Source of the DNA: Ktedonobacteraceae bacterium
GTDB taxonomy: Bacteria > Chloroflexota > Ktedonobacteria > Ktedonobacterales > Ktedonobacteraceae
Reading direction: 5' to 3'
DNA length: 32,418 nucleotides
NCBI GenBank assembly: GCA_014896635.1
Contig: JADBKA010000025.1
Coordinates: 1-32,418, forward strand
Numbering within the stretch: the first letter of the stretch is position 1; each line of letters begins with the position of its first letter. Shown piece by piece: positions 27,899 to 32,418 of the stretch. The notes under the pieces are model-generated. The model was not told where the DNA came from and did not search any database. It saw only the letters and a list, made by a program, of their open reading frames with translations. The translations under genes and the position numbers were made by a program.

Positions 27899-29037
27899 GA
27901 GATCACCTCTTTCTGTTCCTCACTGACCGGCAAGGCAGATTCGGTTCCATCAGGCCCACCGACTTCACAGAGCAGATCTTCAGCCGCATCCACCACCATC
28001 TGCGGCGAAACCAGACGCAGGCATTCCTGCTGATAGGGGCAGATGCGACTATAGCAGAGGCGACATGTGACCTCGTGATATAACAGGCGATGGGGGATAT
28101 GCCAGGGACCCCACTGCTCCGGCGGATTCGTTAGCGCAAAGAGCGTCACTACAGGCGTCCTGACTGCTGCGGCAATATGGCCCGGTCCGGTGTTATTCGT
28201 AACCACCAGATCAGCAGTCTTGATCAGGGCGCACAATTCAGGAAAAGGCAGCACACCGGCCAGTGCAAGCACAGAATCCCGCAACTCTGCGCGCACGTGA
28301 CTGACCACTCTGGCTACCAGCGCACGCTCATCTTCTGCGCCTGTGATAGAGACAAACGCTCCCGTTCGCTCGATCAGCAGGTTGATCACCTCGACATACC
28401 TATCCCAGGGATAGGTACGCGCCGGCATACTACAGCCGGGGTGGACAACTACCAGCGGACGCCGCGCGATGTCCCTGCTCTTCAGCAGATTGGCAACCAC
28501 CTGCATCGACTCCTCCGGCACGCTAAGCACCAGATCACGTTCGTCAGTCGTCATGCCAAGCGCGCCTACCAGGTCAAGACCACGCTCAACTTCATGCATC
28601 ATCCGTTCAGGATGCTTATGTCGTGTCGTCAATAGAGAGCCTGGCCCATCAATTGAGGCTGCCACCCGCAAGGGAATATCAGCCAGGTAGCACAGGTAGG
28701 CCGCCGGCAAAGCACTCTGGCGAAATGAAGTGAAGATGATCGCGCCATCAAAGCGGCGCTCTCTAAGCAAAGTAATCATGCGCTGCTCCCGCTCGCTCTC
28801 CTGCGGCAATTTATGCCAGGGGTCCATCCAGGGAGCCTGGTAGACGATGACATCATCAATATCGGGATTCAACGCTCCCACCTGCGCGCCCGCCGGGCTG
28901 GCAAGAAGCGTCAGGCGAGCCTGGGGAAGCGTGCTTTTGACTGCGTGGAAAGCCGGCGTGGTCAATAGCACGTCGCCCAGGTTGTCAAGCCGAACCAGTA
29001 GAATGTTGCGAGCGGAAAGCCAGCGTTTATCTCTCAT
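27895..29037 (-). CDS. GT9-family (heptosyltransferase-like) glycosyltransferase 2
   Basis: 380 residues, paralogous to the next gene. It has VRLDNLGDVLLTTPAF (catalytic Asp in LGD), VVVHPGCSMPARTYPWDRYV and VTNNTGPGHIAAAV, where the Asp of the usual NDTG is Asn. The C-terminal Cys run is CRLCYSRICPYQQEC. The C-terminal 20 residues are acidic. A GGAG site lies about 12 bases before the ATG. It starts 9 bases after the hldE stop and ends in a 4-base ATGA overlap with the second GT9. It could add a first or second heptose; the Asn variant may change metal or donor binding. Confidence 0.88.
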   Translation of the reverse strand: MRDKRWLSARNILLVRLDNLGDVLLTTPAFHAVKSTLPQARLTLLASPAGAQVGALNPDIDDVIVYQAPWMDPWHKLPQESEREQRMITLLRERRFDGAIIFTSFRQSALPAAYLCYLADIPLRVAASIDGPGSLLTTRHKHPERMMHEVERGLDLVGALGMTTDERDLVLSVPEESMQVVANLLKSRDIARRPLVVVHPGCSMPARTYPWDRYVEVINLLIERTGAFVSITGAEDERALVARVVSHVRAELRDSVLALAGVLPFPELCALIKTADLVVTNNTGPGHIAAAVRTPVVTLFALTNPPEQWGPWHIPHRLLYHEVTCRLCYSRICPYQQECLRLVSPQMVVDAAEDLLCEVGGPDGTESALPVSEEQKEVIS

Positions 29038-29046
29038 GCAGTTTCT

Positions 29047-30639
29047 TTACTCCTTCGCCAGTGCTACGATACGATCAATCACACCGCTGGTACTCTCACT
29101 ACCGGCCAGCGGTAAAATGACGGTCTGTCCTCCTACCTCATGCACAACTTCGGCCTCTGGCAGCGTCACCTCCGCATAGTCACCTCCTTTGACGTGCAAA
29201 TGCGGGCGTAGCGCCCTGATCACATTGGCCGGCGTATCCTCATTAAACAGCACCACATGATCCACCACATCCAACGCCGCAACCAGCGTCATCCGATCCC
29301 GCTCACTATTGATCGGGCGTCCATTCCCTTTGAGGCGCCGCGCGCTCCTGTCGCTGTTGATTCCCACAACCAGCACATCGCCAAGTGAGCGGGCCTGGCG
29401 CAGAAACTGCACATGGCCGGCATGCAGAATATCAAAGACGCCGTTCGTGAACACAATGGTACGACCGGCACGGCGCTCCTCTTCAAGCTGCTCTGCCAGG
29501 CGGGCCAGCGCCACCTGCATGTTGTACGCCGGCGTATGCGTTTTCGCAGAGGCAGCGTACTGCCGCAGGCTGACACGCTGGAGCAGCTCCTGCTGCCGCA
29601 CTATGGCCGTGCGCGGCCTGCTCACAGCGATCTCAGCCGCATCAATGCCGATACAGGCAGCCTCTTCGATATCCGCCCCGGCAGCCAGCGCCAGCGCCAG
29701 CGCCGAGGCAAACGAATCACCCGCACCCACATTATTTACCTGGGCAACCGGATGAGCTGGCAACCGTACAGCTTTACTCTGGCGATCAAGCAAGAACACA
29801 CCCTGCGCACCCAGCGTTATCGCCGCATAGTCACATGCCAGGCATTCGAGCAGCACTTTGCCAGTTTGCTCAAGCATATGAACGGTCATCTGACCATCAT
29901 TGCCGGGCTTCCTATTCCGCATACGCTCGACGAAGATCTGCGCCTCCTCTAGATTCGGTGTCACGACAGTTGCATGTACACTTTTAAAACGATGGAGCGC
30001 CTTGGAATCGATGAGCAACGCTTTCGGCTGAGCTGCATGCAGAGCCTGCAAGCGGGCAATCAGTGCATCGAAGAGCACCCCATAACAATAATCTGAGATA
30101 ACCAGCAGGTCACACTGCCGGTAGAGCACTTCAAGCGTCTTGAGCAGGCGTTGCTGGCAGGCCGGCGTATAGTCGTTCTCCTTTGCCCCCCCTTCATCGA
30201 AGCGCACCACATACTGACCATCGGCCAGAATACGCAACTTATGCAGCGTCCCGGCATCTTCATCTTCCACCAGCCAGCGGTCATCCACACCACACGCCTG
30301 TAGCGCCTCTCTGAGCTGTCCCCCGGCGATATCTTTGCCCACGACACTCAGGAGCAGCACCCTGGCGCCAAGCGCGCGCAAGTTCGCTGCCACATTGGCA
30401 GCGCCACCGGGAATACGATATGCTCCTGTTCTGGATACGACCGGCACTGGCCCTTCGCTACATAAGCGCGAGGCTGTCCCCTCAAGGTAGGTGTCCAGCA
30501 TTGCATCGCCAATAACCAGCACACGCAGCGAGCGAAAACGTCTGACTGTCTCGATGGCCTTCCCTTCCGCTACAGCAGCATAGCGTGCGGAGAGTTCGGC
30601 AGAAACTAGATCTGGCAGTTCTATATGCTGGTGCTGCAT
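29047..30639 (-). CDS. hldE: Bifunctional heptose kinase/adenylyltransferase HldE
   Basis: 530 residues with both halves of HldE (RfaE). The PfkB-type kinase (about 30-350) makes D-glycero-beta-D-manno-heptose 1,7-bisphosphate: PGGAANVAANL (78-88) is the sugar-binding signature and NNVGAGDSF (302-310) holds the catalytic Asp308. The nucleotidyltransferase half (about 393-530), FTNGVFDILHAGHVQFL with HAGH at 406-409, transfers AMP to the beta-1-phosphate, giving ADP-heptose. It is about 50 residues longer than E. coli HldE, mostly at the N-terminus and the linker. GGAGG precedes the ATG. It overlaps the upstream gmhB by 19 bases, so successive pathway steps are translationally coupled. Confidence 0.95.
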   Translation of the reverse strand: MQHQHIELPDLVSAELSARYAAVAEGKAIETVRRFRSLRVLVIGDAMLDTYLEGTASRLCSEGPVPVVSRTGAYRIPGGAANVAANLRALGARVLLLSVVGKDIAGGQLREALQACGVDDRWLVEDEDAGTLHKLRILADGQYVVRFDEGGAKENDYTPACQQRLLKTLEVLYRQCDLLVISDYCYGVLFDALIARLQALHAAQPKALLIDSKALHRFKSVHATVVTPNLEEAQIFVERMRNRKPGNDGQMTVHMLEQTGKVLLECLACDYAAITLGAQGVFLLDRQSKAVRLPAHPVAQVNNVGAGDSFASALALALAAGADIEEAACIGIDAAEIAVSRPRTAIVRQQELLQRVSLRQYAASAKTHTPAYNMQVALARLAEQLEEERRAGRTIVFTNGVFDILHAGHVQFLRQARSLGDVLVVGINSDRSARRLKGNGRPINSERDRMTLVAALDVVDHVVLFNEDTPANVIRALRPHLHVKGGDYAEVTLPEAEVVHEVGGQTVILPLAGSESTSGVIDRIVALAKE

Positions 30640-31271
30640 GTATTTACCTCCAGAGGGGAACCGGCATCACGCCATGAGGAAGGACGATAAAGCAAATCAA
30701 GCTCAGGGGGCATCGCTTCAATAGCCTGTATCAGACGCAAAGCATGCAGTGTATCCCGCGCCACAAAGTCGGGGTAGCGCCAGACCATTGCCGGCATACG
30801 CTCGGTCGCAAGATCAACCAGGACTGTGTGACAGCCTGCGCGCTTGCCCGCTTCGATATCATCCAGCACATCACCCACAAACCAGGATTGCTCTAAATCA
30901 AGAGCGAGATCGGTAGCAGCTCGCAATAGCAATCCCGGTTGCGGCTTGCGACATGCGCAGCGAATGGCAAGATCAGCGATCACTCCGTCAGGATGATGTG
31001 GACAATGATAGATCGCATCCAGGAATACATTCCAGCGGGCAAGCTGCCCCCTCAGATACTCATGCATCCGCTGTAAATCAGCTTCGCTGAAGTAACCACG
31101 TGCAATACCCGATTGATTGGTGATGACAACCAGGCAAAAACCCATCTCTTGTAGAGCACGTAGCTCCGGCCCGATACCATCATAGAGACACAACTGTTGC
31201 GGGCTTGAGGGGTAGTGAACAGCATGCACCAGCGTTCCATCGCGGTCAAGAAAAAGCGCGCGTCGCTTCAT
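30621..31271 (-). CDS. gmhB: D,D-heptose 1,7-bisphosphate 7-phosphatase GmhB
   Basis: 216-residue HAD phosphatase that removes the 7-phosphate between the two HldE (or after the HddA) steps. FLDRDGTLV (7-15) gives nucleophile Asp9 and acid/base Asp11. TNQSGIARGYF, the zinc loop CPHHPDG...CACRKP (Cys90, His92, Cys105, Cys107), RKP and FVGDVLDDIEAG are all as in characterised GmhB. The C-terminal 35 residues extend beyond the usual end. It is the first gene of the operon; GGAG with weak context (AAAGGTGGAG) precedes the ATG. Confidence 0.94.
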   Translation of the reverse strand: MKRRALFLDRDGTLVHAVHYPSSPQQLCLYDGIGPELRALQEMGFCLVVITNQSGIARGYFSEADLQRMHEYLRGQLARWNVFLDAIYHCPHHPDGVIADLAIRCACRKPQPGLLLRAATDLALDLEQSWFVGDVLDDIEAGKRAGCHTVLVDLATERMPAMVWRYPDFVARDTLHALRLIQAIEAMPPELDLLYRPSSWRDAGSPLEVNTCSTSI

Positions 31272-31327
31272 TACTCCACCTTTCCAATCAGAGCAAGATG
31301 TTTGTCTCTCAGCAAAAACAGAGCCAT

Positions 31328-31343
31328 AGTTCTACTTAGAACT
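31328..31343. promoter_or_regulatory. Inverted repeat in the heptose-operon leader
   Basis: AGTTCT-ACTT-AGAACT is a perfect 6-bp inverted repeat about 60 bases upstream of gmhB. It could be an operator or a small leader hairpin. Confidence 0.35.
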
Positions 31344-31444
31344 TATCTGGAAACTGGCCTAAAGCCGCTCCAATTCAGGACCAGAACCAGGCTTCCGACC
31401 AGGCACTTATTCCTGAGAAGAACTGATAATCGAGTATTCTCAGC

Positions 31445-31475
31445 TATTTATGGATGATTTCTTTACAACTGTCAA
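31445..31475 (-). promoter_or_regulatory. Candidate promoter of the heptose operon
   Basis: Perfect TTGACA (31470-31475) and TAAATA (31445-31450) on the minus strand with a somewhat long 19-base spacer, giving a leader of about 165 bases before gmhB. The AT-rich stretch 31440-31620 also has TATAAT-like hexamers on both strands; other start sites are possible. The 31272-31663 interval holds no gene I can support. Confidence 0.4.
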
Positions 31476-31663
31476 TGACGATTATATGGTAACAAAAGTT
31501 TATTTAGAAATACAAGTCAACAATAAAACCGCTAAGCTTGTTCTTATCACTCGTTAATATTTCTCACCATAGTTGATTCACAATATAATTGGCTTCTCAC
31601 TATATAATTTATGGCTATAGTTTTCTTGCATAGAAACGGCTGATAGTTGAGAGGGAGGCATTC

Positions 31664-31741
31664 ATGACAGAGGCAGTCTCGTCTCTCATATGCGACAATA
31701 GAAGGCGGGGGGAAACCATCACAGGCCGGATTGAGATTTAG
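31664..31741 (+). CDS. Possible 25-codon leader peptide before the PAP2 gene
   Basis: ATG at 31664 has a strong GAGGGAGG site 6-8 bases upstream, and the frame closes at 31741 after 25 codons (MTEAVSSLICDNRRR...). It ends 19 bases before the PAP2 ATG, which has its own AAGGAG. It may be a regulatory leader peptide, a small protein, or chance. No similarity is recognised. Confidence 0.3.
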   Translation: MTEAVSSLICDNRRRGETITGRIEI

Positions 31742-31760
31742 AGGAAAAGAAGGAGCTACC

Positions 31761-32418
31761 ATGTCAGGCAGCCAACCGGGAAAGACAACTGATCCCACAA
31801 AAAGCGGCAAGCCGCTAGAGATAACAGCCAGAATAGAGCAGAACGTCAGGCCACTGGTCAGCGAAGTTCAGCGTCGAGCGGCGAAAACCTCTGTATCAGG
31901 ACGGCACGCCGTCTTCCGAGGCAGGCTTTTCCTGCTGTTTTACCTCTGGATGCTGGTAGGCGCGGTTTTTCTCTCACTGCTTGCTCGCCGTACCAGCTTT
32001 CTACCCGGCGATAGAGCCATTACTAGCCGGCTCCAGAAGCAGCGTAATCCCTGGCTCAGGCGTCTTTTTTACGCCGTTTCAGAAATTGGTTTTCCCAATA
32101 TCTCGACACCGATTACGCTGGCTGTGGCAGGCATATTCTACGCATTGCGCTTCCGCCTGGAAGCTTTTTTCATTCTTCTGACTTCCTCATCCGTGCTGCT
32201 CAATGTACTGGTGAAACGCCTTATCAAGCGGCCACGCCCGGCAAAAGAGCTGGTAACGGTTGTGCGGGTGATCAACGAGCCAAGCTTCCCCAGCGGCCAT
32301 GTGATGTACTTCACCAACTTCTACGGGCTGCTGATCTACCTGCTGGCAACTAACTGGCGTTCAGGAAAACTGCGCAACCTGCTGATCACGCTCTGTATCC
32401 TGCTTATCGTGGCGGTCG
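31761..32418 (+). CDS. PAP2-family membrane phosphatase, 3' end cut by window
   Basis: ATG at 31761 follows AAGGAG. 219 codons are seen before the window ends. A polar N-terminal 50 residues precede several membrane helices. KRLIKRPRP matches phosphatase motif C1 (K-x6-RP) and SFPSGHVMY is motif C2 (PSGH). Motif C3 (SRxxxxxHxxxD) lies beyond the edge. Such enzymes dephosphorylate lipid phosphates, for example undecaprenyl diphosphate or phosphatidic acid. Divergent from the glycan operon, it could recycle the lipid carrier that operon uses, though this is inference. Confidence 0.85.
   Translation, partial: MSGSQPGKTTDPTKSGKPLEITARIEQNVRPLVSEVQRRAAKTSVSGRHAVFRGRLFLLFYLWMLVGAVFLSLLARRTSFLPGDRAITSRLQKQRNPWLRRLFYAVSEIGFPNISTPITLAVAGIFYALRFRLEAFFILLTSSSVLLNVLVKRLIKRPRPAKELVTVVRVINEPSFPSGHVMYFTNFYGLLIYLLATNWRSGKLRNLLITLCILLIVAV

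Overview
The window looks like chromosomal DNA of a Gram-positive-like member of the Chloroflexota, most likely the class Ktedonobacteria. This is an inference. It rests on a T-box riboswitch in front of an isoleucyl-tRNA synthetase gene, a PsbP-like lipoprotein, moderate GC content with AT-rich promoters close to the sigma-A consensus, strong GGAGG-type ribosome binding sites, and the overall gene mix. No tRNA, rRNA, CRISPR array, transposase or prophage gene was found. The first and last genes are cut by the window edges.

Left part (1-8.4 kb): a lipoprotein (partial), a Tat-exported multicopper oxidase, a convergent AhpE/Bcp-type peroxiredoxin with a near-perfect promoter, a GT87-type membrane glycosyltransferase, a xanthine/uracil-type permease behind a long leader, and an archease-RtcB RNA-ligase operon. 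Middle part (8.4-18.5 kb): ileS under a complete T-box with an ATC (Ile) specifier and a T-box terminator; a tiny membrane-protein gene; a two-gene operon of a LarA-like (nickel-pincer) protein and an altronate/galactarate-type dehydratase; acetate kinase; a coiled-coil YtxH-like protein; and an ECF sigma factor with no anti-sigma gene next to it.

Right part (18.7-31.3 kb): about twelve closely spaced or overlapping minus-strand genes that look like one transcription unit for making and transferring a manno-heptose. In transcription order they are GmhB phosphatase, bifunctional HldE kinase/adenylyltransferase, two GT9 (heptosyltransferase family) proteins, two GT4 and one GT2 glycosyltransferases, a short-chain dehydrogenase, an HddA-type GHMP heptose kinase, a GmhA-type isomerase, a methyltransferase with an N-terminal FliG-C-like domain, and a DUF2231-Rieske membrane protein. 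Heptose pathways of this kind are best known from LPS and capsule synthesis in diderm bacteria and from S-layer glycans of some Gram-positives. Finding kinases for both anomers (HddA for alpha, HldE for beta) beside two GT9 enzymes in a probably monoderm bacterium is the most interesting content. A PAP2-family phosphatase gene (partial) starts divergently beyond the operon promoter region.

A GC-rich interspersed repeat occurs three times around the downstream half of the heptose operon. One copy supplies the last codons of the HddA-like kinase.
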